Made by a program: the position numbers and the translations under genes. From Isoetes taiwanensis (taxonomy: Eukaryota > Streptophyta > Lycopodiopsida > Isoetales > Isoetaceae): 64,000 bases of DNA. This document shows positions 11,079 through 21,266 of the stretch, piece after piece. The notes under the pieces were generated by a model. That model did no database searches. It was given only the letters and a program-made list of their open reading frames with translations, and was not told the origin of the DNA. Every line of letters begins with the position of its first letter. Within the stretch, counting starts at the first letter, position 1. The stretch is from NCBI GenBank assembly GCA_021234155.1, contig JAJEKV010000236.1:436001-500000 (forward strand), written 5' to 3'.

Positions 11079-12790
11079 TATACCTTAAGCTTGATTTTGC
11101 AAAGGCTTATGACAGTGTTAGCTGGAAATTCATGCGTCGATGTATGCTAAGACTGGAATTTGGAGAACAACTCACATCAGATATTATGAAGCTACATGTC
11201 TCTGCTCGGTCGACTGTTATGTTCCATGATGAGCCATCAGATGCCTTCTCACTCGGTCGTGGTATTCACCAGGGATGCCCTTTAGTACCACTGCTTTTCA
11301 CAATTGTCACAGAGGTTTTGTCGTAGTTATTCACTGTTGCAACCACAGAGGGACTTCTCCATGGTCTTGCAACAGAGGATGGCACACAAGAGGTTTGCAA
11401 TCAATATCCAGACGACACGTTCCTCTTTCTAGTCGCTAATGCTGAGAATCTTGCAGCTGCCAAAATGCTCTTAGATACTTTTTCACTGGCTTCCAGTGTC
11501 CTTGTGGAGTGGCAGAAGAGTACAGCTTTATGGACATTGGATACTCCAACTCCGACGTGTGTTCATGATTATCCATGGAAATTACTTGCACATGGACAGG
11601 CCATCAAGTTGTTGGGGATTCTAGTTGGTATCCATGTTATTATGGGAGCTGCATGGGAGGAGATCATTAAGGGTTTGGAGAAGCACTTGTTCTGGTGGTC
11701 CACCGCAAAGTTGTCTCTTGCGGGTCGCATTACAGTGGTCAAGTCAGTCCTTAGTAATACCCATATTTATATGGCATCCTTACTGCTAGCCCCACAAATC
11801 AAAATACAATGAACTCATTGCAATAGTTCAGAACTTTATATGGGCGGGTACTGAGGAAGGTGTTGTGTTTAAGGTGGCTTGGTCAAAGTGCATCCTTCCA
11901 AAATGGGCAGGTGGTCTAGGTATGATGGACTTCTTAATGCAGAGTAAAGTTCTTATTTCAAAGTTCATTTGGAGACTCCTGAATGGTGAAGATGACTCTC
12001 CTGGTTACGCCTTCTTAGACAAGCTCTTGGTTACTGTATCCCTCTAGGCAAGAAGGCTGTCAAACCAGTCCGACCTTAGGCATTATTTCAAACTCTGCGA
12101 CCTTTTCCAAGTGCTTCTTTTTTTTTGCGTGGCTTGTTGATAGCATTGGAGGCAGTCAAACATCTTTTCTGGCCATGCCCCTCTACCCACACCCTGTTGG
12201 AGACTCCATGGTGGTGGGCACCACTGCCTCCAGACCCCTTAGCACCTTTATTGACAACATCAGTTCATTTCCTTACACAGAGACGATGGGTTCTTGTAGG
12301 TGTTGTCTCTATTCAAGCATGGTATGAAGTGGGTCGCCTATTATCTTGGCTTGAATTTCAGGCAAAGTTCCTACTTTCTCATTGGAATGTGTCTCTATGG
12401 GAGAAGGTCGTAGAAAATTTGCCTCTTATAATGCAAGTTGATGTTGCTGAAAGGGTGCCATGGGATTGTCAATGAAAATATTCACAAAGGCAAGCACTTT
12501 GTCAGATCAGTTTATCGCCTTCTTTTAGCACCCAGCCCCTTCAGTTGCTAGATGGGTGGCACCTACAGGTTCCACAACCCACTTTGTGTCGTACATGGTG
12601 ATGGCTTTGGCATAGGTTGCTCCACCCTAAAGTCTCTGTACTATGGTGGCAGGTTATCCACAGGTGCCTGCGTATTAATGCCTTCAGACATTGCTATGAT
12701 CCTCGCACATCTGCAGTATGCCCGCTCTGCCTTTCAAACTTGGAGATTCTTGACCACTGTAGGAACTCACCTTCTCAAAAAAAAATAAAG
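11079..12790 (+). pseudogene. L1-type LINE reverse transcriptase and zf-RVT remnant
   Basis: The frame opens with LKLDFAKAYDSVSWKFM, the LINE RT block with the first catalytic Asp. It continues to GIHQGCPLVPLLFTIV and then QYPDDTFLFL, where plant L1 elements normally have FADDT or YADDT. A TAG at about 11324 and further shifts break the frame. Downstream are the usual L1 blocks: KLLGI and GRITVVKSVL, WAGTEEGVVFKVAWSKCILPKWAGGLG (split), and a C-terminal zf-RVT-like motif around 12617-12760 (LHPKVSVLWWQVIHR, CPLCLSNLEILDHC). RT and endonuclease would copy element RNA at a nick. This copy is dead, with a changed catalytic box and several stops. Confidence 0.85.
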
Positions 12791-15310
12791 ATCAAATTCC
12801 CACTTCTACAACAAATATCAAGGACACAGTTTCCTCTAGAGATTTCTACGTGATTTATAGGAATTTACATGACCAACGGCTATTCAACAAATTTTTTCTT
12901 GCTCTTGAAATGCAGTATCACCATTTCTTTTAGCTATAATACTACAGATGACAGAAACTGAATGGAACTGCAAGTTATTACTATTAGAGGATGTCCTCTG
13001 CGTCAATATACTTTGGATTGACATAAACTACAACCCAAAATGATTTATATGAATTGCTTGTCCTGTTATATGAATTTTTTTTTGAAGGACGTCATTCTAT
13101 TCATCATCACATCATGAGTACATTCTACATCACTGTATTCTACATATCATATGGAAGCCAATCCACTACCTAGGCGCGATATGGTAGGTGTTGCTTTGCA
13201 TATGATTATCGAGTGCATATGGCAGGTTTAAGGTCTCTACCACGGGACCGATTGGTCATACTTGAACTTGACCTCGGGGAAATGGATTTTTAAGGTCCCC
13301 ATTACTAGAGCGATATTGGCCAGGTTTGAACCTGTGACCTTGGATGTGGCAGTTTAAGGTCCTACCACTAGATCATGAGGTATAGAATTTTTACAGTCAA
13401 TTGCAATGAGAAAGCAAGAAACAATTGTTGCAAATTACCTCTCACAATTTGCTTTGGGATTTTTGTGTGATGTACAGGAATTTACATGACAACCAACTAC
13501 TCAACAACCATGATGATGTACATGGTTGGCCAACTACAACAAAATTAACATGAAATATAGGTGAAAGAAGTCCAATAACAATTAGTAAGGAAGATGCAAC
13601 CCACCTTCTCAGAAAAGATAAAGACCAAATTCCCAATTCCCAATTCTACAACAAATATCAAGGGCGCAGTTTCCTTCGGGGATTTTTGCGTGATGTACAT
13701 GAATTTACATGACAAACAGCTATAATATGATGATGTACATGCTTGGTCAAATACGTAAAAATTAAGATGAAATATGTGTAAAAGAAGTCTAAGGACAATT
13801 ACTAAGGAGTACCACTTATAGGTCACTTAATTGAAGTATCTGACCACCATTTTGAACTTTCTTCCTGTGAAAGCTGCTTATCTGGCTCTTGAAATCTTGA
13901 AATGCGGGTTCACCATTTCTTTCAGCAATACTACTACAGATGATAGAAACCCAATAAGCCTTCAAGTTATTACTGTTGGAGGTTGTCCTCTGCTTCCATA
14001 TACTTTGGATTTATATTTGTCCTCCGCTTCCCTATAGTTTGGATTTACATAAACTTAAACTGCATCCCAAAATGAATTTTTATGAATGCTTATCCTGTTA
14101 CATGACCGAGCTCTTAAAATACAAGATCACCATTTCTTTCAGCAATATTACGACAGATTGAGATAAGTTGTATTTCTATATACTTTGAATATGCCTAAAT
14201 TGCATACCCAACCATCCACGGGCAGAAATTATAATAATTAAGATACCTCTTAATTAAAACTAAGCTCTGGCCCTTCTATTTTGCCATGCTGTAAATTGTA
14301 ACAACCTTCTTCACATTGATTAAGAATGCAAGGAATTAAATAATTTTATACACAATCCGACATGCAAAAACAGAATGACCCAATATCATACCAAGAAATA
14401 GAATGACTGCTTTACCAAGAAATAGGATAGAGCCCAATATCATATCTTCTTGTGCAAGCTGCTTATCTGGCTCTTGAAATGCAGGATCACCATTTCTTTT
14501 AGCAACACTGCTACAGATGATAAAAACCCAGTAAGGCTGCAAGTTATTACTGTTGGAGGTTGTCCTCTGCTTCAATATACTTTGGATTTACATAAACTGC
14601 ATCCCGAAATGAATTTATATGAATTGCTTGTCTTGTTACATGACTGAACTTTTAAAATGCAAGATCACCATTTCTTTCAGCAATACTACCTACCACAGAT
14701 GATAGAAACAAAATAAATTGTATTTCAATATACTTTGAATATATCTAAATTGCATACCCAATCATCCACGGGCAAAAATTACAATAATTAAGCTACCTCT
14801 TAATCAAAAGCAATCTCTAGCCCTTTATGCCCCTATAATACATGTTCCGTCATTTTGTCTTTTGCCATTTATACTTTTCCATGCCGTAGACCGTAACAAC
14901 CTTCTTCATATTGATTAACAATGCAAGGAATAGAATGACATGCGAAAATAGAATGACCGCTATATCATACCAAGAAATTGAATGACCACTTTACCAAGAA
15001 ATAGAATGACCGCAATATCATATCTTCTTGTGCAAGCTGCTAATCTGCTCTTGAAATGCAGGATCACCATTTCTTTCAGCAATACTACTTCATATGATAG
15101 AAACCCAATAAGGCTACAAGTTATTACTGTTGGAGGTTGTCCTCTGCTTCAATATACTATGAATTTATATGAATTGCTTGTCCTGTTTCATTGTTACATG
15201 ACTGAGCTCTTGAATGCAAGATCAACATTTCTTTCAGCAATAATACCACATATGATAGAAACGAAGTGCTTACGATCTAGTCTGCATATACTGCACATTG
15301 CAGAAATCAA
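12766..15310. repeat. Tandem repeat field (units of about 570 bp and relatives)
   Basis: A block containing ctgcttatctggctcttgaa, aatgcaggatcaccatttct and gttattactgttggaggttg recurs near 12890, 13870, 14450 and 15020. A shorter version (aagatcaccatttctttcag) recurs near 14120, 14660 and 15215. The spacing from 13880 to 14450 to 15020 gives a period of about 570 bp. A second unit (caaattcccacttctacaac ... gtgatgtacatgaatttaca) recurs near 12785, 13440 and 13630. Some copies stay open on either strand. The minus strand gives a protein-like IICSSIAERNGDPAFQEPDK after an acceptor-like ttgcag, so the array may derive from a duplicated exon-intron segment of an unknown gene. Confidence 0.7.
13072..13383 (-). 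mobile_element. SINE built from three tandem tRNA-like units, with poly-A tail
   Basis: Read on the minus strand, the element starts with CATGATCTAGTGGTAGGACC (A box at 13361-13372). It continues through AAACTGCCAC to a B box GGTTCAAACCTG (13321-13332), which resembles the tRNA-Gly order. The A-box-to-B-box layout then recurs: CGCTCTAGTAATGGGGACC ... AAGTTCAAG (about 13310-13250), and GGTCCCGTGGTAGAGACCTT (about 13250-13215), whose B box is lost. The element ends in GACGTCCTTC plus A10, seen on the plus strand as a T run at about 13074-13083. Flanks give a near-identical duplication (ttatatgaattttt on the left, gtatagaattttta on the right). The 3' tail TCCTTCAAAA is shared with L1-like sequences at 18090, suggesting L1 mobilisation. 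Confidence 0.7.
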
Positions 15311-15894
15311 AGTTTAAAGCATGAGAAAAAGATTCTAGTACATTAGGGCTTGAAGTTTTTAACAAAAAAAAAACACTTTACTACGGGCAGTGCGTGTGCT
15401 GATATGTCCGGTGCAGATATGTCTAGGAATGATCTTTGAAACCATATGATTAATTTAATATTGAATCATGCATTTAGCCTAATAGTGCTATTTTTATATT
15501 CAAAATAGAGCCAATTTTGCAATCAGTATATATTTTGGCTTTATGCATTGGATTTCTATAAGGTAGTGCAATGGAATGTTTGCGATAAAAAAAACAGATG
15601 GCAGGAGGAAGAATTAGAGCCATTGAAGTAGCAGGAAATTGATATCCTTTGTTTCTATACATATAAAAATAGACCAGGGATTGAAGCAAAAAGAATGTCC
15701 ATTCTAAAATTCAAAATAAATTGACTTTTCTGCTATTCTGGCATGATCTTGGGTTCTGAACACATCTTCATCTTTTGCTTGGTTCTAAACTAGTATCTAG
15801 ATTCATTATAAAGGAATGTGAATAACTCTACTGAACTTCTAAAGAAGGTTGATGCGCACAATTGCAAATGACTAAGCTATAAAATTAGATTGCA
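15311..15894. other. No gene seen
   Basis: AT-rich sequence with an A10 run near 15363. No supported coding frame or repeat. Confidence 0.55.
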
Positions 15895-17015
15895 ACCGGA
15901 CCGGGAGAGGGCGGTGCTTCGATCGGCTCCCTAAATTGAGTTCGGGAGCCAGCCGGGTTCGCCCAAGCGAACCCAGAAAATTCGCTTAAGCGAACCCGTT
16001 AGAGTGACGTGGCGCTGAGGTGGCACTACCCACCGGGTTCGCCCAAGCTTAACCCAACCGTGGTTGCTGCCAGGGAGGTTTCGGCCACCACGGCCATCTA
16101 AGAAGAATACACTATGCTTAAAGCAACTAAGCTACAGATTTGGGCACTCCGGTTAGTTATGGAAAGCTTTCTAGCTATGGATTCTTCGCCATAGAGCATT
16201 CTCTGCATTAATCTAGACAAAGCTATCTACGTAAAACATACAGAGCTAGAGATATGGGCAAGCATCTACGTAAAAATACAAAGTCGGGGAGCATTTATGT
16301 AAAAGTCCGTGAGACAAAGCCGCGGATTCTTCGGTCGCTTTGCGGATGGCGAGGCATATGGCTTTCCCTTGCGAACCAGCCTCCGGCTCGATTAGAAATT
16401 TGCCCAAGACACTCTATAGAAGACATCTTGGTTGAGCGATCCACCTCCAACATCTGTTCGAGAAGAACATATATGAAGATCTGTTTGAGAAGGCATATAT
16501 GAAGAATAAAGGGGTGGAGGCTATGGCGTTCGTGGAGGTACAAAGAATTGTCTTTGGGAAGGGGGAGCCCAATTTTGCACTTTCACGGCCATGGAATCGC
16601 CATATCGCTCCGGGCCCGTCTTCTTCCCCCAAAGCCAGCAAAGAAGGAATTGGGTTAATGCTAAATCAGGGCCAAGCCCAAGCTCTTCATTCTCAAGCTC
16701 CGGCAGCAGCAGATCCATACCCAGCAGATTCATACCCAGCAGATCCATATCCAGCAGCAGATTCATACACTTGCAGATCCATAACCAGCAGCAGATTCAT
16801 CGGACCACGCCTGGCCGATCCGGCGCCCAAGCTCCGACCTGACTCGACGCCTCGCTTAACCCCGTTCGGGTTCGCTTGGGCGAACCCGGTGGGTAGCGCC
16901 ACCTCAGTGCCAAGTCAACCTAACGGGTTCGGCTGGGCGAATCCGTGGGTTCGCTTGGGCGAACCCGATTGGTTCGCGAACTTGGTTCCGGGAGCCAATA
17001 AAGTGCGCGGGGAGA
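15895..17015. mobile_element. TIR element of about 1.1 kb with GGGTTCGCTTGGGCGAACCC palindromes
   Basis: The arm at about 15900-16062 returns in inverse at about 16855-17010. Landmarks in order are ggctccc, the palindrome ggttcgcccaagcgaaccc, attcgc..gcgaacccgttag, tgacgtggcgctgaggtggc, ctacccaccgggttcgccca. Each arm itself carries three copies of a 20-bp near-perfect palindrome of the form GGGTTCGC-YNRR-GCGAACCC. The interior (16100-16850) has no recognisable transposase, so this is a non-autonomous element. The arm length of about 150 bp would fit a Mutator-like element, but no target duplication was established. Confidence 0.75.
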
Positions 17016-17188
17016 GGGTACCTATTTTAGCGTTGATCTGTGAATTTCGCGGAAGAGCTTTTCCTAGGTTTCGTGTCTGGAAGCTTGTAAATCGGCTCCT
17101 ACATGTGCGCCTTCTGGAAAACCATAAGGCTCCTTTATCCCTTTGGAAAATCGTAAGTTGCCAAAATTTCTGCCATATTCGTGTCTAG
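16499..17188 (+). CDS. Hypothetical ORF inside and beyond the TIR element (229 codons), doubtful
   Basis: ATG at 16499, TAG at 17186-17188. The centre is a short tandem repeat translated as PYPADSYPADPYPAADSY (DNA: runs of ccagcagattcatac). The C-terminal half reads straight through the right terminal inverted repeat, giving FGFAWANPVGSA and FGWANPW. No domain is recognised. The ORF may be chance or a captured gene fragment fused to the TIR. Confidence 0.2.
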   Translation: MKNKGVEAMAFVEVQRIVFGKGEPNFALSRPWNRHIAPGPSSSPKASKEGIGLMLNQGQAQALHSQAPAAADPYPADSYPADPYPAADSYTCRSITSSRFIGPRLADPAPKLRPDSTPRLTPFGFAWANPVGSATSVPSQPNGFGWANPWVRLGEPDWFANLVPGANKVRGERVPILALICEFRGRAFPRFRVWKLVNRLLHVRLLENHKAPLSLWKIVSCQNFCHIRV

Positions 17189-17287
17189 AAGCTTGTAATA
17201 TCAGCTCCTACATTTGTGCCTTTTGAAAAACCATAGCATCTGCTCCTATATTTATCCTTTTGGAAAACCATAAGTTGCTGGAATGAT
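17072..17287. repeat. Two direct copies of a segment of about 107 bp
   Basis: gtgtctggaagcttgtaaat at 17072 is repeated as gtgtctagaagcttgtaata at 17181. Both are followed by ggctcctacat/cagctcctacat, a gaaaaccata block and a final gaaaa(t/c)c(g/a)taagttgc. Confidence 0.75.
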
Positions 17288-17339
17288 GGGGCACAGGTGC
17301 CTCACCCTTCCACAAACACAGATTTCAAGAAAACAATAA

Positions 17340-18106
17340 CACACACTCCATCATGAATGGTCCAAGGATTTGTGTTTCTATGCATGTGGACTCGCCTTTA
17401 CCAGATTGTGTAGTTGTGAAGGGCGGGCCTTAGTATAAGAAGTTGGATCTTAAGCTTCTGAATGGTCCAGAATTAGCCCATTTGTTTCCTGATAAGGAGG
17501 CTTTTGCTAGCTTTCGTCGAGCTACTCGTGCATCTCAGGCATCTGTTCAACATTCTTCTCAGGTTCAAGCTCCTACTGTTATTTCTTCATCTATTCATGA
17601 TCAACCTTTGCCAGTTGTCTTGCATTCCTCGGCTATGGAAGATGCTCTACACACAGTTCCAATGGTGTCGTCCTTAGCACCGCCAGCTGCAACTATAGTT
17701 CCTACTACTCTCCCCGTTGTTGCTTCCGCTTTTTATGTTTTTGAGGTTGTTATGGCTGATGGTCCTAATCTTCAGTGCGCTAAAGAGTCATGGCAACAGG
17801 TCAATTGGAAGAAGGCAGCGAGGAAGAAGTCAGTTATGTCATCTCACGAGGCTATCCTGCCTCGTTCTATTCAGTGTCATGATAACTTGATGTATGTTGA
17901 TGATCATCCCGATGTTGCAGAACATGTTGATTGTGATGAGGCCATTAAACGCCCCAAGGTGGCACAAGGAGTATGATTATGTACTGTGTTTGGATGGTTT
18001 TGCTTAGTGGACCATCTCGTCCTTTAGGTTTTGAATCCCATGTCACAGGTCCCTTGTATGTATCTTGATATTCCTTGATAATAAATTGTCGTCCTTCAAA
18101 AAAAAA
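17340..18106 (+). pseudogene. L1-like ORF1 fragment retrocopy with short poly-A
   Basis: The plus strand reads MNGPRICVSMHVDSPL and CVVVKGGP, then an in-frame TAG at about 17431, then LDLKLLNGPELAHLFPD and a Ser/Pro-rich stretch, ending ESWQQVNWKKAARKKS...KRPKVAQGV. The VVVK-GP ... LNGP-LFP signature matches a second diverged copy at 23340-23600, which supports a mobile origin. It ends in gtcgtccttc followed by A10 near 18097-18106, like the SINE and L1 tails in this window. The product would be an ORF1/gag-like RNA-binding protein. No zinc knuckle is visible, so the identification relies on context and shared tails. Confidence 0.5.
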
Positions 18107-18615
18107 ATTACCTCCGGCCAGGCCAAAATGAGAAACGCTAGAAGCGTCGCCGCCAAAGCGTAGCCCTTTGTATTTTTGAAATCCATGTCATAATTTTCCG
18201 TTTTGTTTTGTTGTGACTTTTATTTTTTTTTTCAAAATATAGGCAATCATGTGACGTGGCCCAATCTAAGCCATCGATCAGGGCAGAGGGACATTGGGAG
18301 AATCTCGGCCTGCGATCGGGCGGACAAACAGACGCCACGGTTTTATAATGTAGGATAATAGCCTTTTCCTTTCTCCTCAACTCAAGAAGGTTGCACACAT
18401 TTGCCACGTCACAAATCAAATGGTCATGTGTCTAGCCAAATAGCCTCCCCCACTCCTTTACATTGGAAAATTCGAACAAAAATTATTTAAGGTGCATGTA
18501 TGGCTTGCCCTATCGAGCTCGCCAAGCCCTTCCCAAGAAATAGCATGCCTCCTAACATATCCCTATCATAAGGGGATATCATATTGAGAATCCTTTGTAT
18601 ATTCGTTGAATAATT
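18107..18615. other. No gene seen
   Basis: Mixed sequence with no supported reading frame, repeat or regulatory motif. Confidence 0.5.
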
Positions 18616-18915
18616 ATACAGCACATGGTTCCATTGTCACCCGAGGTAACTATAACTTCACAATGCGGATAACTTTTTAAAAGTTGTGCCTATTTAAATA
18701 GGTCAATCCAGTAAGCAACAAAGCGGATTCTTTTGTCCCATATGCATTGTCGTAGAACAGAATAGAATATCGATCAGGTTTTGATCCCATTGTTACCCCA
18801 TGTATAACTTCACAATTCGAATAACTTGCCAAAAGTTCTATTTAAAATGGTCAATCCAATGAGCAAGAAAGCGGTTTCTTTTGTCCGATATGCATCCTCA
18901 TATATAGAGAATATC
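18616..18915. repeat. Direct duplication of about 150 bp
   Basis: tataacttcacaatgcggat ... cagtaagcaacaaagcggat ... ttttgtcccatatgcat ... gaatatcgat is repeated as tataacttcacaattcgaat ... caatgagcaagaaagcggtt ... ttttgtccgatatgcatcct ... gaatatcgat. Two tandem, diverged copies. Confidence 0.8.
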
Positions 18916-20862
18916 GATTAGCTTTTAGCATGATTGGAGCAACTGTTACAGCTTCAGATCTTCTATGGCTGGTAGTGGGTCGAATTTTCGAAACATTTAT
19001 GAGCCTTCTTACATATGGCATTTTGTATAGGGGAATGATGACCAGAATTTTCAGAATCGAGACCAGAAGTAGCACAAACAAACAGTGGCAAGGGAGATTC
19101 ACGAAAAGAATCGCTGACACGAGTCAACTTGCTATTGGTTGAACAGGCTGTTTTGAGCGTGGCGATCCTTTACGTAATATCTCAAAAATGGATCCCAACA
19201 TGTTGATTGTCACGAGAAAGGTAGAAAGGCAATGTTGCTAGAGAACAAGTGTCAAAAGGGGTGCAAAGTTATGTGGTGTAGGACTAGAAGAAAGGAGTGG
19301 AGAGGGGGCCTAGTCAAAATGTGTCAAGAAAAGGCAAAGATTTCCTCATTTGAAGAAGTAGTGATAAAGAAAGAGATGGGAAGAGAAAAAAAAAGAAAAA
19401 AGAAAAAGAAAAAGAAAAGAAAAAGCTGTCTCGTTGACAAAGAACATGCAACGTATGGTGTACGGTTCAGGTGCTAGGGTTGAAGCTGAAATACAGTACA
19501 CTCTACGCTAGTAACTCTACTCTAAAGTCTATTATACGGCCAGTTTGGCAGGGCAGATGATGCAAAACATAAATATACTTAAAATAACATAACTATACGG
19601 TTGGTGCAGGTCTCAAGCGTGAGAAAACAATCCCTCACTTCAAGACAATGGACCTGCGGTCCGACGTGCGGTCCTTTGCACTGACTTCTGGGTCTTTGGG
19701 TTGTTCTGGGGCAATCCTGAGACAATCCTGAGCGTCCATTCGAGACGATTCTGACCGTCCATTCCAGAATTATCTAGTCAACCGGGTGCATTGTAGGCCA
19801 CGAGGCAGTCAGCAGGTCATAGGGTTTACCCAGAGTCTTAGCCCTGGCCCATGTCCTTTTTAGACTAGCGCCTTCAGACCTGGCCTGGCGTGTATAACCG
19901 GGTAGAATAAGTACACAGGTCCTAGAAGAGACGATTTCTGAAAGGCTGTTAGCCCCATGTGCAAATGTCCCCCTCTACATGCCCGCCACGTGGAGCCCAC
20001 GTCATCTGCTCACGTGTCCCATACAAGCCGAAGTTTCGATTCTCCGTGTGCATTTATGGCCCCCCGACCCTTACCATTGCAACCCTATACGGTCCCCTGC
20101 ATGCCTTGTATTTTTAGACTAACAAGAAATGCGGTCATTGTATATACTTACAAAAAAATGTCAATTTTCGGGTGATTTTGGCTCTGCCCTGGGGTTGTGC
20201 ATTGTGCCCCAAGTGGGGTTCCCATGTCCCGCATTTGGGACATTTGTTGGAGGTGTATCTTGGTCGCACTCCCTCGGGGCGTTGTTAGTCGTAGTCTTGG
20301 CCCAGTCTTCCCCCCTAGACGTGATCACCAAATTACCAGCCAAATTCACTCTGTGGCACCTGAGCCATCAGCTGCACTTGCAGTATGGTGGTGACCTGAT
20401 GCCTTCCCAATCTCGTGCCTTCATCATGCGGGGTTTACACCTCCCTGATTCTCCTCATGCTTGTCCCATGTAGGGTTCAAGTTCCCTGTTTGTGTAAACG
20501 AGCATCTGTTGTCTTGTCTAACATTAAATGCGCCGTGGTTCTAGTTATGTTGGTTCTGCACGTCCAAGATATGATTTCTGGAAGTTTGTCTTTAAGTGAG
20601 TATCTCAAACATTCTTTCTATATAGTGTGGACATAGAGCTTCAAAGTCTAGTTCATTTAGACATCATGATATTTCTACTTTATGTACATCCAAAAATTTG
20701 AAATACATTTCAAAGCTCAATCACTTTCTTTCTACATCGTGGTCATCCATAAACAAGCTCCGTGCTATAGGACTAGGGACGACATTAGACAAAGGGGAAT
20801 AGGAGTTGAAAAGGGCGCTAAAGCAAGCTATTTAATAAAACATCCTTATAAGTGGTATAAGT
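18916..20862. other. No gene seen; purine tract
   Basis: An (A/G)-rich tract (gaaaaaaaaagaaaaaag...) lies at about 19383-19430. ORFs in 19957-20640 are short, overlap on both strands and show no family resemblance. Confidence 0.5.
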
Positions 20863-21044
20863 GCAATCGTGGTATTTATCAACCACAGTCATGTTTGAAC
20901 CAGCGTGAACCTAAAAAAACTCCGTGTATTTTTTCTCTCAATGTGGTTTTAACATGACACTCACTCAAAAATTGGTTAAGTCCACAAAAACCTCGTGTAT
21001 TTTTTTTGGTTCAAACATGACGGTGGTTGATAAATACCACGCTC
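20863..21044. mobile_element. Hairpin MITE with 9-bp target duplication (Mutator-like)
   Basis: cgtggtatttatcaaccac near 20868 pairs with gtggttgataaataccacg near 21024-21042. The pairing continues inward (gtcatgtttgaacca against ggttcaaacatgac). The element is flanked by GGTATAAGT at 20854-20862 and 21045-21053, a 9-bp duplication as made by Mutator-like transposases. About 180 bp, no coding capacity. Confidence 0.7.
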
Positions 21045-21053
21045 GGTATAAGT

Positions 21054-21258
21054 CAGGGCTCTAGATTGGGGGGGTTCCTCCCCAGAATTTCCGGTTGAAG
21101 TTGTTAAAATCTGGTTTCTTTAATTGATGCCGGAATATTTCCGGTCAAAATTTTGTAAAATGCTTGTTCAAATTAGAGGATATTTTCTGAAAAATCCGGT
21201 AAGTAGCAACAAACCACGGCATTTTGCCGGTTTGAGCAAAATCTAATCTGGAGGCCTG
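21054..21258. mobile_element. hAT-type MITE with 8-bp target duplication
   Basis: The left end CAGGGCTCTAGATT and the right end AATCTGGAGGCCTG (reverse complement CAGGCCTCCAGATT) match at 11 of 14 positions. They begin with CAGG, as hAT termini do. The flanks GTATAAGT at 21046-21053 and 21259-21266 are identical 8-bp direct repeats, the hAT hallmark. The body of about 205 bp contains internal ttccggt/accggaa repeats and no ORF. Confidence 0.8.
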
Positions 21259-21266
21259 GTATAAGT

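Noticed and set aside
13320-13375. Genuine tRNA gene at the A/B boxes
   Set aside because: No acceptor-stem pairing or anticodon arm can be folded, and the sequence continues into a poly-A-tailed SINE.
19957-20640. Cluster of plus-strand ORFs
   Set aside because: They sit in different frames with no splice sites linking them and no recognisable protein family.
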